DNA of 64,000 bases from Trogon surrucura (GCA_020746105.1 CM036621.1:28671370-28735369), one strand, 5' to 3'; shown: positions 13,301 to 23,900, counted from the stretch's first letter. Program-made: numbers and translations. Notes: generated by a model not told the origin, from the letters alone.

Positions 13301-14197
13301 TAGGTAAAACAAGAATCGTTTCATTGAAATACTTTGGATGGATTCCATAAATAGCTGAAGCGTTTTGCCCTTGATGTCTGAATGGTTATTGAGTATTTTG
13401 TGGGAATGGCTAGAGATTTCCTGGTAATTGTGAAGAGGGCAGGTTTTGCAGTGTATCCCTGGAGACAAGTATAAAGAAATCAGGACGTGTTCTGTGGATT
13501 ATTTGCACTTTTTTATTCAGAATTTGTTGAGTACTCATATGTATATTTTGTGTATATTTTAAAATACATATATATATTTTAACAGAAGTACATCATGGAA
13601 TCTACTTGTTGAAAGAATGTTCAACAGTATTTTGCTTTATTTCTTTTGTGGTTGTCTAGTGATGAACAGAGACTGGTTGTGCCCTGTCTTGTGCATGTTA
13701 AAGTGTCACTATAAATATAATAAATCTAAGCTGTGTTTTCTTTTTTTGCCTCTCAGGAGTGCTATCAGTAACATGAACATAATGTTTTTATAAGATACTT
13801 GTGCGGCTACTAAACACTAATCGGAGGTCACGTATCATTTGTTTTCTGACTGTAGATTTCTGTCATCTGAATTAAGATTCCCTGCTAGTGTTAGAGAATG
13901 TAACAAAAAATGCAGAATCACTGTAGGACATGTCTCTACTTATTTCTGATCATTTGTGGTATATTGCTGATGTAAGTGTTGTTTGTAACACCAGTTGTGC
14001 TGCTGTCAATCCTGCTGTTTAAATGAGATACTTTGTCCCCAGAGGTGGCCTATGAACTATCAGGTAAACATACAAAAGGACTTACAGTAAAAACAGAAAG
14101 GTAAATGAGAATCATAGAATCATAGAATCATAGAATGTTAGGGATTGGAAGGGACCTTGAAAGATCAAGTCCAATCCCCCTGCCAGAGCAGGAATGC

Positions 14198-15997
14198 CTA
14201 GACTATGCCACACAGGAACGTGTGCAGGCAGGTCTTGAATGTCTCCAGAGAAGGACACTCCACAACCTCCCTGGGCAGCCTATTCCAGGGCTCCGTCACC
14301 CTCACTGAGAAGAAGTTTCTTCTCGAGTTTAAGCAGAACCTCTTATGTTCCAGTTTCAGCCCATTACCCCTTGTCCTATCAGTGGTTGTCACCGAGAAGA
14401 GCCTGGCTCCATCCTCGTGACACTCACCCTTGATATATTTGTAAACATTAATGAGGTCACCCCTCAGCCTCCTCTTCTCCAAACTAAAGAGCCCCAGCTC
14501 CCTCAGTCTTTTCTCATAAGGGAGATGCTCCACTCCCTTAATCATCCTAGTTGCCCTGTGCTGGACTCTCTCCAGCAGTTCCCTGTCTTTCTTGAACTGA
14601 GGGGCCCAGAACTGGACACAGTATTCCAGATGGGGTCTCACTAGGGCAGAGTAGAGGGGAAGGAGAACCTCTCTTGACCCACTAACCACCCCCCTTCTAA
14701 TACACCCCAGGATGCCATTGGCCTTCCTGGCCACAAGGGCACAGTGCTGGCTCATGGTCATCCTGCTGTCCACCAAGACTCCCAGGTCCCTTTCCCCTAC
14801 ACTACTCTCTAATAAGTCATTCCCCAACTTATACTGGAACCTGAGGTTGTTCCTACCCAGATGCAAGACCCTACATTTACCCTTGTTATATTTCATTAAA
14901 TTTTTCCCCGCCCAACGCTCCAGCCTGTCCAGGTCTCGCTGGATGGCAGCACAGCCTTCTGGTGTGTCAGCCACTCCTCCCAGCTTGGTGTCATCAGCAA
15001 ACTTGCTGATAGTACTCTCTAGTCCCTCATCCAAGTCATCGATGAATATATTGAATAATACTGGTCCCAGTACCGACCCTTGAGGGACTCCACTGGATAC
15101 AGGCCTCCAACCAGACTCCGCCTCATTGACCACAACTCTTTGGCTTCTTCCCCTTAGCCAGTTCGCAGTCCACCTCACTACCCGAGAGTCTAGACCACAC
15201 TTCCTCAGTTTAGCAGCAAGGATGCTGGGGGAGACTGTGTCAAATGCTTTACTGAAGTCAAGGTAGACCACATCCACCACTCTGCCATCATCTATCCACC
15301 TTGTTATATCCTCATAAAAGGCTATGAGGTTAGTCAAGCACGACTTCCCTTTGGTGAAGCCATGTTGACTGTCTCTAATGACCCTCTTATCCCTGATATG
15401 CCTTGAGATGGCACCAAGGATAAGTCGTTCCATCACTTTCCCAGGGATGGAGGTGAGGCTGACCGGTCTATAGTTACCCGGGTCCTCCTTCTTGCCCTTT
15501 TTGAAGACTGGAGTGACATTTGCTTCCCTCCAGTCCTCAGGCACCTCTCCCGTCTCCCAAGACTTGGCAAAGATGATGGAGAGTGGTCTAGCAATGACAT
15601 CAGCCAGCTCCCTCAGCACCCGTGGATGCATCCCGTTTGGACGCATGGATTTATGGATGTCCAGATTGCTTAACTGGTCCCTAACCCAGTCCTCATCGTC
15701 TAAAGCAAACTCCTCCACTGCCCTGACTTCCTGTGGGGCCTCAGGGGAACGGGGCTCCTCAGGACAGCCTGCGGCAGAGTAGACAGAGGCAAAGAAGGCA
15801 TTCAGTAACTCTGCCTTCTCTGTATCTTCTGTCACCAAGGCACCCACCTCATTCATCAGTGGGCCTACATTGCCTCTGGTGTTAGTTTTATCTGCCACGT
15901 ATTTGAAAAAGTTCTTCCTGTTGTCCTTGACCCTCTCGCCAGGTTCAATTCTAGGAGGCCTTTGCTTTCCTAGTTGCCTCCCTACATCCTCGGACAA
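14198..15997 (-). pseudogene. CR1 ORF2, reverse transcriptase part (frameshifted)
   Basis: The 599-residue frame encodes the reverse transcriptase half of CR1 ORF2, which copies element RNA into DNA at the nicked target site. Visible RT motifs in order: [20 protein letters not shown] (about residue 163), [24 protein letters not shown] (catalytic Asp block A), [20 protein letters not shown] and [10 protein letters not shown] (FADD catalytic pair). After these come the conserved CR1 regions [15 protein letters not shown] and [18 protein letters not shown]. It ends a few bases before the 3' UTR. The apparent start is not the real one: compared with copy 2, this copy lacks one base in a CCC run near 15955 and one in a GGGG run near 15931, so the frame upstream is shifted and the first 17 or so residues are read out of frame. 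With those two bases the frame would continue from the endonuclease part. Confidence 0.93.
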
Positions 15998-16982
15998 CAG
16001 CCTTATATTCTTCCCAAGTGGCCAGCCCCGCCTTCCAAGATCTGTAAATTCTCCTCTTGCCCTTGAGCTTACCCAGCAGATCCCTGTTTAGCCACGCAGG
16101 TCTCCTGGCTCCCTTCCTTGACTTCCTACGTGTCGGGATGCTCTGATCTGGAGCACGGTAGAAGCAGTCCCTGAATGCTAACCAACTATCTTGGGCCCCT
16201 TTACCTTCAAACAGCCTTGCCCATGGGATTTTCTCGAGTAATTGCTTGAAAAATCCAAAGTTTGCCTTGGCAAAGTCCAGGGTTGCAATTCTGCTTGCTA
16301 TTTTGTTTCTGCTACATGAGATCCTGAACTCCACCATTTCATGGTCACTGCAGCCAAGGCAGCCCTCAACCTTTACTGCTTCAACCAGATCCTCCTTGTT
16401 AGCGAGGATGAGGTCCAGCAGTGCTCCTCTCCTAGTCGGCTCCTCCACCATTTGCATCAGAAAATTATCATCGATGCACTGGAGGAACCTCCTGGACTGT
16501 GGCTGGCTGGCTGAGTTGTCCTTCCAGCAAATATCAGGGAAGTTAAAATCCCCCACAACAACCAGGGCCTGTGATTGTGAGACCCCTCTCAGCTGCCTGT
16601 AGAAGGCCTCATCAACTTCCTCACCCTGATCTGGTGGCCTGTAATAGACATCCACAACAGTATCTCTCCTGCCAGCCTGCCCCTTAATTCTAACCCATAC
16701 ACTCTCAACTCGCTCCTTCTCCATGCCTGGATGGTATTCAAGACATTGTAGTTGCTCTTTCACGTAAAGAGCGACTCCACCACCTCGCCTGGCTGGCCTG
16801 TCTTGCCTGAAAAGGACAGAGCCACCCATGACCACATTCCAGTCATGTGAGCTGTCCCACCATGTCTCTGTAATTGCAAACAGATCATAATCTCCTGCCC
16901 GAACCCAGGTTTCTAGCTCCTCCTGCTTATTCCCCATGCTGCGTGCATTGGTGTATAGCATTTCAGGGAGCAAGCTGAGCAC
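15951..16982 (-). pseudogene. CR1 ORF2, APE-type endonuclease part (frameshifted)
   Basis: This frame carries the apurinic/apyrimidinic-like endonuclease that nicks target DNA. Motifs in order: LYTNARSMGNKQEELE (Asn block), ITETWWDSSHDW (catalytic Glu block), RGGGVALYVKEQL, VYYRPPDQG, VVVGDFNFPDICW (GDFN) and CSDHEMVEF (SDH). A basic linker follows ([31 protein letters not shown]). The frame opens at a GTG (16982), which is an artefact. The likely true start is the ATG at 17078-17080, two bases after the ORF1 stop; copy 2 reads openly from that ATG into this domain. Copy 1 is missing one T near 16957 and so shifts frame just before the NARS block. The frame ends early at 15951 because of the deletion near 15955. 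Confidence 0.92.
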
Positions 16983-17082
16983 ACTGATCTCAACCTAGGG
17001 GGATGGGAGGCCACCCGGTCCTCATAATTTCTAGAGCACTGTCCCGCTGCAATCCCAGCTATAACCCCATCCCCCTTCATAT

Positions 17083-18193
17083 CTAGTTTAAAGAACTCTC
17101 TATGAGTCCCGCCAGCTCATGACCAAGGCTCCTTTCTTCCCTTTGTGTCATTTGAACCCCAGCTTGTTTCAGTAGACCAGGTGCCCTGTAGATCTCCCCA
17201 TGGTTAAAAAATCCAAAGCTAGACCGCTGGCACCACCCCTTTAGCCAAGTATTAATCTGCTGCACTTTGTCAAACCTTCCACTATTTTTCCTCATAATTG
17301 AAGGAATGGAGGCAAACACAACCTGTGCGCCTGATCCTTCTAGCATCCACCCCAGTGCCCTAAAGTCCCTTTTTGATTGCTTCTGGCCGTCTCTCTACTA
17401 TCTCATCATTACCGATCTGCATAACCAAAAGCGGGTAATAGTCCGTGGGTTTGACCAGACCAGGAAGCTTCTTGATAACATCCTTAACTCGGGCCCCAGG
17501 GAGGCAGCAGACTTCCCTGTGGGTCGGATCAGGGCGGCAGACAGGGCCCTCTGTTCCCCTCAGGAGGGAGTCTCCAATTACAATTACCCTCCTTTTTTTC
17601 TTAGATGAAGAAGTCCTAACGCGTGTATCCGAGTGACTCACCCTAGACAGCCCTATGGGTGAACCCTCCACTGACTCTTCCTTGGCCTGGCTCTCATTGT
17701 CTAGAGCCCCATACCTGTTTTGCAGGGGCAGCCGGGCAGGTGAGGGAGGCCGGGCAGGGATTTTCCTTCCTCTCCTGGCAGGCACCTGCTTCCACTCTTC
17801 CCTATCCTTTAGGTCCCCCCCTTTTGCCTGATGGCCAGAGGAGGGGGGATATTCAGCTCTTTGCGGAGCTTGCTGCTCGCCATTCAGGACGTGACTCCAC
17901 CGATCTATCTCTCTCTCCAACTCCCTAATGCTCCTCAGCCTTTCTACTTCCTCCTTCAGTTCAGCCATCAGGCTGAGCAGATCGCTCACCTGGTCACATC
18001 GGACACAAGTGTCACCTCCACTACCCTCCATGGCCAGTGCCAGGCTCCAGCATTCTCTGCAGCCCGAGACCTGAACACCCACATGCTTATGTGGGGCCTC
18101 TGTCTGGGTGCCCACAGTTTTTCTAACAACCATTGACCTGGTGGCAGCCATAATTGGCTCTTCAATACAAAAACTCTCCGGAAAGCTATGCAC
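17083..18193 (-). pseudogene. CR1 ORF1 with SGNH-esterase-like domain (frameshifted)
   Basis: ORF1 is read in two pieces, 17360-18193 (277 residues) and 17083-17346 (87 residues). The break is an extra A in a poly-A run at 17370-17374 (five A; copy 2 has four), which puts a TAG in frame. Near the N-terminus a Cys pattern (CREC ... CVRC, 19 residues apart) resembles a small zinc-binding motif. A likely coiled coil follows (DLLSLMAELKEEVERLRSI), then a basic Pro-rich linker, then the SGNH/GDSL-esterase-like domain: block I VIVIGDSLLRGTE and block III LLVMQIGNDEIVE. The last block reads LLKQAGVQMTQRE, where family members known to me have a D-x-x-H pair; here it is A-x-x-Q. CR1 ORF1 proteins are known to carry esterase-like domains and to bind RNA. 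The stop codon is two bases before the ORF2 ATG. Confidence 0.88.
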
Positions 18194-18551
18194 AGAATAG
18201 TTTACAGGCCTTTTAAGTACTTGCCTTTTAACAAAGACTTACCCTTTTGTTAGTCCCTGCCCTCCAGAAGGCTTCTTATACCCTGAGGGCACAGTTAACA
18301 GCTGATCACCGTGTTTAAAATCGCCGGGCCGCTGAGGGTGGCTCCGCCCACGCTATCTCGGGTGTCCGCCCTGGAGCTGCCGGTGCGGCCTCAGGTGTGG
18401 TTGCTGTAGCCGGCCCAAAAAAAGCCCCCCAAAAGCTTTTTGCCAGCCTTTTTTTTGCTTAGATTCCTTCCCCAGTGCAGTCTTACCTGCTCTGAAGCTG
18501 GGCTCGACAGCAAAATGGCCTTTACCTCCTGATCACCGTGTTTAAAATCGC
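18194..18551 (-). promoter_or_regulatory. CR1 5' UTR / internal promoter with repeated block
   Basis: The 5' untranslated region of the large CR1. A 23-bp sequence beginning CTGATCACCGTG and ending AAAATCGC on the plus strand is present at 18302-18324 and again, exactly, at 18529-18551, a spacing of 227 bp. Between them is the most CpG-rich DNA of this part of the window, with a GC-box-like GGCTCCGCCCAC near 18341 and a C/A-rich tract near 18413-18450. LINEs depend on an internal promoter in this region; the repeat suggests a monomer-type promoter whose outer unit is truncated. Confidence 0.6.
18529..18551. repeat. Outer copy of 23-bp CR1 5' UTR repeat
   Basis: It matches 18302-18324 exactly and marks the 5' boundary of the element: directly after it (18552 on) the sequence turns A/T-rich and unrelated. 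That the breakpoint falls inside the repeated block is what a truncated second monomer would give. Confidence 0.7.
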
Positions 18552-18720
18552 ATTGGCTTTGATCATTTCAGTTTACCTAGTTATTTCAGCACATACAATT
18601 CCACATCTCAAGTTACCCATAATATAAAATTATATTATGTAACTGCATAAATTTTGATATATGACTCTAGGATGGATTAATAGCAAGACAGAATATATTA
18701 AAATATTATAGCTGCACAGT

Positions 18721-18730
18721 TTTATTTATT
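18721..18730 (-). terminator. Poly(A) signal of minus-strand gene
   Basis: Minus-strand AATAAATAAA (two overlapping AATAAA hexamers) lies about 200 bases after the TAG at 18932-18934. Cleavage would be expected at about 18690-18711, just outside the 5' end of the large CR1. The position relative to the stop codon fits a short 3' UTR. Confidence 0.55.
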
Positions 18731-18931
18731 GATATCTGGAAAAGAAACTAGAAGTTGCATGAAAGACTGAAAAATACAAAATCTTGGGGGTCTACTGTTG
18801 GCGAATGGCAAAGACTTGGATCGTGTTCCAGATTAAGCTCGGACTGTTAATTCCTTAGTTGTTGTCCATCATTTCTACCACTGTACACTTTCTTCAGGAA
18901 ATGGAACCATTTGCTTATTTTTTCACACAAA

Positions 18932-19057
18932 CTAAATGTGCACTCTTTTGGTATGAAGAGTCATCACTCTGTTTCTGAAATTTTTCAGTGTTTCAGTGAC
19001 CTGTTTCTTGAACTCATCATCAAAGCCCTCTCTCAGCTTCAGCAAATCATCTTTTCC
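18932..19057 (-). CDS. Terminal coding exon of unrecognised gene
   Basis: The 42-codon terminal exon on the minus strand begins after a strong splice acceptor (pyrimidine tract TTTTCTTCCTCTC, then TTTAAAG) at 19058 and ends with TAG at 18932. The encoded C-terminus is highly charged and likely helical: GKDDLLKLREGF, then DEFKKQVTETLKNFRNRV, ending in a basic tail (HTKRVHI). Hydrophobic residues spaced 3-4 apart suggest a coiled coil. A 3' UTR of about 200 bases and a poly(A) signal follow. I do not recognise the family. It could be a fast-evolving coiled-coil protein, such as a meiotic or cytoskeletal one, but that is only a guess from composition. It shares no sequence with the neighbouring CR1 and is too short to appear in a 60-residue reading-frame list. 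The coding call rests on splice signals, frame and composition, not on a database match. Confidence 0.6.
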   Translation of the reverse strand, partial: GKDDLLKLREGFDDEFKKQVTETLKNFRNRVMTLHTKRVHI

Positions 19058-19490
19058 CTTTAAAGAGAGGAAGAAAATGTTAGACCATCACCACATAAGC
19101 CTACTCATTAGCAGATGTAACTGAAAAGGGTACTGTACAAGTACAGGAATTTCTGAAGGCAGAAACCTGTTTTCTCTTTTACTTGCATCTGTAAGAAAAT
19201 AAAGACATCAAAAAAGTGCAGCTATCGTCCCAAAAGGAGAAAGTGTACAACTGTAAAACTTAAACCAGTGCTTTTTATAATTTTCAGATGATATTTTCTT
19301 GACTCTCTTGAACTTCATTGGTCACTACTACAATAGCTATGTGCTGATGCCGAGCAAGAAGTTTGTTACTGCATGAGTGTCATTTAGCTAGTCTGCTCTT
19401 GTGTGTATACATTTCTTTAGTAAAAGGGACAAGTACCATTCTGTAGGTAAGAGAAACAAGCAAAAAGAAGAAAATCTGGAGTATACTCAC

Positions 19491-19513
19491 AGCTGCTGAT
19501 TGGTATTTGTCAT
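19491..19513 (-). CDS. Penultimate 23-nt exon of the same gene
   Basis: A 23-base candidate exon on the minus strand, bounded by an acceptor (pyrimidine-rich, ...TTTTTCCCATCTCAG, ending at 19514) and a donor (GTGAGTATAC, from 19490). It is joined by a 433-bp GT-AG intron to the terminal exon in phase 0 and encodes (D/N)DKYQSAA before GKDD. Its upstream phase is 1, which matches the candidate exon at 24172-24255. Microexons are rare and short sequences can mimic them, so confidence is moderate. Confidence 0.45.
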
Positions 19514-20144
19514 CTGAGATGGGAAAAATTCAGAGGAAGTGAAATGGAACCAGGAACTCCTTCATTTTTCTGATAATCTAAGGCATCCTTATATCCTTAA
19601 TAATGAAGACTCCTGTAATGTGAACTGCTTATATTTGTAATTATCTATATATCTTTATGCTATTGGATTAAATACTTGAATTAAGGATTCCTATCTAACC
19701 TAAATACCAGGGATGGTGCTAGTGGTTGACTTGTCATTCTCTTTCCCTTTTTCTGGACTGAGATATATACTAGATGATCTCTGCAGGACAGCAAAGCTAG
19801 TCAATGCACTTGTCTCTGGGAATCTCTTAGTAGGCTGCAGTAGAGCAGACCCCATAGTTCAATAAACTCAATCCCTAAAGGCTTAAGAGTATGGACATAA
19901 TTGCTGGTGAGCTCTGGTAGCACAGAGAAATATAAATAAAATCTGAAAGTCCTCCTAGCCTCTTTCTTCTTATTTTTGTTTCCCCAGAAAAAAATATTTC
20001 ACAACTGATGCCTTTATTAGCCTGTAGTTTACATTACCAGACACCAGACACATCAGTTGGAATAACAAATACTGTTAATATCTTCCTACTTATAAACGCC
20101 TTAAAGGACTCTGAGTTTAAAATACTTTTGGACCAGGCATTTGT

Positions 20145-20908
20145 AGAATCATAGAACGTCCTAAATTGGAAGAGACCTTAGAGATCACCTAATCCAACCT
20201 CCCTGCCACAGGCAGGGATACTCTTAACTAGACCAGGTTGCTCAAGGCCTCATCCAACCTGTCCTTGAACATCTCCAGGGAGGGGGCATCCACAGCCTCT
20301 CTGGGCAATCTATTCCAGAGTCTTGCCACCCTTGTACTGAAGAATTTCTTCCTAAGATCCAATCTAAATCTATTCTCCTTCAATTTAAATCCATTTCCCC
20401 TTGTCCTGTCACTGGGCACTCTTGTTTAAGTCCCTCCCCAGCCTTCTGTAGGTTCCCTTCAGGTATTGGAAGGCAGTTGTAAGGTTCCTCTGTGGAGTCT
20501 TCTCTTCTCCAGGCTGAACAATCCCAGCTCTCTCAGCCTGTCTTTGTAGCAGAGGTGCTCTAGCCCCTGGATCATCTTTGTGGCCCTGCTCTGAACTCAT
20601 TCAAACAGATCCATGTCTCTCTTATGGTGGAGACCAGAACTGGACGCAGTATTCGAGGTGGGGTCTCACAAGAGCAGAGTAAAGGAGGAGAATCACCTCT
20701 TGATGCATCTCAGGATGGGGTTGGCCTTCAGGGCTACATGAGCACCCGGCCAGCTTCTCATCCATCAACAGCCCCAAGTCCTTCTCTTCAGGGCTGCTCT
20801 CAACCCACTCTGTACCCAGTTTATATTTGTGTCTGGGACTGATCTGGCCCAGGTGCAGGACCTTGCACTTTGACTTGTTGAAGCTCATGCAGTTTGTACT
20901 GGCCCATT
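20145..20908 (-). mobile_element. CR1 LINE 3' fragment, older subfamily
   Basis: A 5'-truncated CR1 on the minus strand. The 3' tail (TTCTATGATTCTA on the minus strand) is at 20145-20158. Reading back from it come the typical 3' segment ([31 protein letters not shown]) and the ORF2 part with [20 protein letters not shown] and [16 protein letters not shown]. Several stops and frame changes break it, and it is clearly more diverged from the 14109-18551 element than that element is from the copy at 28041. It lies within the proposed intron between the 19491 and 24172 exons, on the same strand as the gene. Confidence 0.93.
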
Positions 20909-23900
20909 TCTGAGGAGTGATTACTTTCTCTTAATGCCAATGGTTTTAGATGGCTTAATTGGAATGTTACATGTCTGAGATTCTGACGTTGCTACATGTA
21001 GTCAGTACTAGCTAATTATTTTCAGTCCTCTAAAAACAGGCAAAGAGATGCATTTTTCAGAAGCTACTAAGGTGTGTGTAATAGTTTGACAACTGGTCTT
21101 TCACATAACTTCCAAAATGTTACTGCATTATTTTTAAGGTGAACACTGCAGGAAAATTAAAATGATGTAATGATTAGAATATGCCTGGCACACATTTGAT
21201 GTCACTGTCATCAGAAATGAAGCTTACATTTCTACAATGAAGAGGCCTTGGACCATGTGATGATATCTGATATAGAGCAGGTTCCATATCTAATAAAGAG
21301 CAGATTTTCCCTTGAGTGAAAAACTCACTGTATCTTGATCTGCCCAACTGGAAAGTGAAAATACACCACTTAGTAAAGCATCTTTGAGTTTACTGATTTT
21401 CTGATCTGAGTATTTTGTGGTTATACATTGTTCTTTTCATTGATTAGACCTAAGAAATAGCAAAGATCATATAGCATGTAATGTTATTAGGCATGTTCAG
21501 TAATTGTATCTAGTTGATGTAATGAAAAATCATGTGTTGCCAAGACTTCTGTAGTAACAGCTAAGTTTATTGTCAGAAAAACAGAAACTTTGAAGTAGCG
21601 TTAACTGTAATTTAAAAGGAAAAGCTTCACGGTGTGTGAAACCTTCATTCTAAAGAGTCTTTTGAAGATTTCTGTATTTGTGAGATTGATCTATGATGGG
21701 CTAAGGAAACAGCAAAGGAAGAGACTTAAGTCTCAGCTCAAATAAAGGATATTCTGTAGGCACCTGGCAGATAAACTCAGCTGGAATGTTCATTAGTCTC
21801 ACAGTCAACCAGCATGAGAGTTCCTGACCATTGGGCTATGAAGCTATGCAAGAACGGCAATAGAAGACCGATGGCAATTTAAATTTTAGGTGAGGGGGGA
21901 AAAAATCATTTTATCTGCTTTGAGAATTGATCAGAAATTAGATTTTAGCCTCTGATTCTCAAAGCAGCATCATATGCGGACTCTATTTTTACTGCAACAT
22001 GTCTATCACTGATAGCAAAGTAAAACCGAAGTCATGGTTCTGGGGAGTAACGTGGCATGTACATGAGAGACCAGACTTGAGGCTTGTAATTGAAATGTGC
22101 CTCCACATAGACACACGTGCGTCTTGATAATATGTGATTCTTCTGTCTATTTGTTAAGTGGCTAAAGGGATTTAGAAACTTGAACCCCATGTAAGCGAGA
22201 TTTTATTAAGGATTATGCGTCTTACTATTTTTTGTCACAATGAGGCTAAATGTCATTGCTGCATGTGGTAATATTCTACTTTAAAAAAACTTGAATTATC
22301 CTAGAAGTATGAAAACATGCATTCTACTCCATATCTTGATTTGGTGAGTGTGTTACATGTAAAACTGGAAATTTTCCACTTGGACTAAAGGAAGGAGCGA
22401 AGACTAAAGGAACTAAAGGAACTCCTCCAAAGTTGAGTTTGATGTGATTTTTGGATATCGTGGGAAGGGGGTTTTGACAATGAGTAAGACATGGGGTGAA
22501 AGGTGATCACGTATCACCATCTTCTCAGTAAACATCTGGATAGAACTTCTGCTTCTACAATGCCTCTGAGCTGAGCATGAGCTGTATTCTCTCTCTTTAA
22601 CTGGAGAGGGAAGAATTCCAATTCACTTTGTACTTGCTGCAGGGTAAGAAAACATGCAAACACAATTGCCATGGAGCTTTCAGGTATTCAGTAACTAAGA
22701 CTTTATAAATTGTTCTTCTATAATTTCAAAACAACCTGGTTGAGTGAGGCCTAATCAGCAGTAGTTTAAGGCAGGCTTTAAACAATGGATGATTTAATTT
22801 TCTGTAGACCTTTATGTTACGCTGTGAAACCAAGTCTAGACATGACAGTAAAAAATATTTAGAGATTTAATCAGAAATTGATATTAAGATATCACTATAA
22901 TAATTAGCAGTAGCGGGTGTCATTTTTACAGGGAACAATTACATACATACCTACATACATATATTAAGAAAGAATATAGTGACAAGGATTTTTTTATTGA
23001 ACCAGATTTCAACTGACAAATGGTGATTATCATTACAATAGTACTTCTCTACAAAGTGCCAGGAAAGAAAATAAAACAATTCAATGATATAACTATTCTT
23101 TTTTAGTTCCTCCTTAAATGTCAACAGCTATTTCTACTTGTAATTTGCTATATAAAACCATAGTGTGTACAGTAGCATGCGTCCCTGACATGTTCTTATG
23201 TGGAAAGTGCTACCTCTGTTGTGTTAGAAATTTTTGTCAAAGTTATTGTTTAAACTACAAAACATAATCTACTATTCACTTGAAGGGAACTCCTGTGTTA
23301 TTTGCAAATGAAGTTCTGCTTGTTCAAGATAATAGAAGGAGAAACAAGAGAAAATAGAAACAAAAGGAAGATCCCTGTAGCTGAGATTCCTTGAATATTC
23401 TTGCTAATTAGGCTGTATTCAAAAATGTAACAAACCAAGTTTTCCAGAAAACATTTAATCAAATTTTTGGCAATAGTGATAGAAATTTTTGCCAACTTTC
23501 TTTTTTTTTTGACTGGCTGCTATTTTTAGTATTGTTTTTGGAGCCTGTACTTGCTGCCGTTCTATCTCACTATAAAAAGTTACTCTTCTGCTAAAAGGCT
23601 GTTTGCTGCCTTTCAGGACGTGTGTGGTGCTCCTTGTTCCCAGTGCAAAGCTCTTGAAGTTTATTCCAGCTGAAGTGGATATGCAGGAAGGGTTTTCTAA
23701 GACAAGCTAACATCTCTCCTGGTAAAATAACAGATGGCTCTTATCAGGCGCCTTGATCTGGTGGGAGAGAACGTTCCTGTTGGAGGTCTTAATACTTAGT
23801 GTAAATCAGTACAACAGGGAACTGACAAGTGGACATGTGTGAAACCTGCTTAACATCAAAGCTCTCAGGACAAAAATAGTGGAGAGAAACTACAATCCCA

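Larger units (their letters stand above)
1244..14108. other. About 13 kb without a supportable gene
   Basis: Mostly A/T-rich, non-repetitive-looking DNA with scattered short reading frames of 60-110 residues that lack recognisable motifs or splice-bounded structure. Noted inside it are a hairpin at 4305-4352, a G-rich island at 5640-5830, an A-rich run near 3930-3960, a 17-bp tandem duplication at 10294-10327 and a similar short duplication near 11680-11720. It could be intron or intergenic DNA; conserved noncoding elements cannot be judged without alignments. Confidence 0.5.
14109..18551 (-). mobile_element. Near full-length CR1 LINE retrotransposon
   Basis: A 4.44-kb CR1 element on the minus strand. 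Its 3' end is at 14109, where three copies of the CR1 octamer tail (ATTCTATG on the minus strand) stand next to unrelated DNA. Its 5' end is at about 18551 in a GC-rich 5' UTR. Order 5' to 3': 5' UTR with a duplicated block, ORF1 (17083-18193), a 2-nt gap, ORF2 (start ATG at 17080; endonuclease then reverse transcriptase, to 14198), and a short 3' UTR of about 90 bases. The length is close to that expected of a complete CR1 (about 4.5 kb). Comparison with the second copy at 28041-30828 shows four single-base indels that break its frames, so it is not autonomous as it stands. No target duplication was found, as is usual for CR1. Confidence 0.95.

Noticed and set aside
14712..15083. 123-residue plus-strand frame, with neighbours 14205-14644, 15492-15782 and 16246-16602
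   Set aside because: These are antisense to the reverse transcriptase and endonuclease ORFs of the minus-strand CR1; the same antisense frames appear opposite copy 2 (29560-29850, 30240-30611).
19765..19800. CR1-like tail text (ACTAGATGATCTCTGCAGG)
   Set aside because: Only about 15 bases match and the flanking GGTCCCTTCCAA and octamers are absent.
21329..21347. 19-nt microexon candidate (minus) with good acceptor and GTGAGT donor
   Set aside because: It joins the 23-nt exon in phase but would break phase with the better-supported 84-nt exon at 24172-24255. Tiny exons are easily mimicked.
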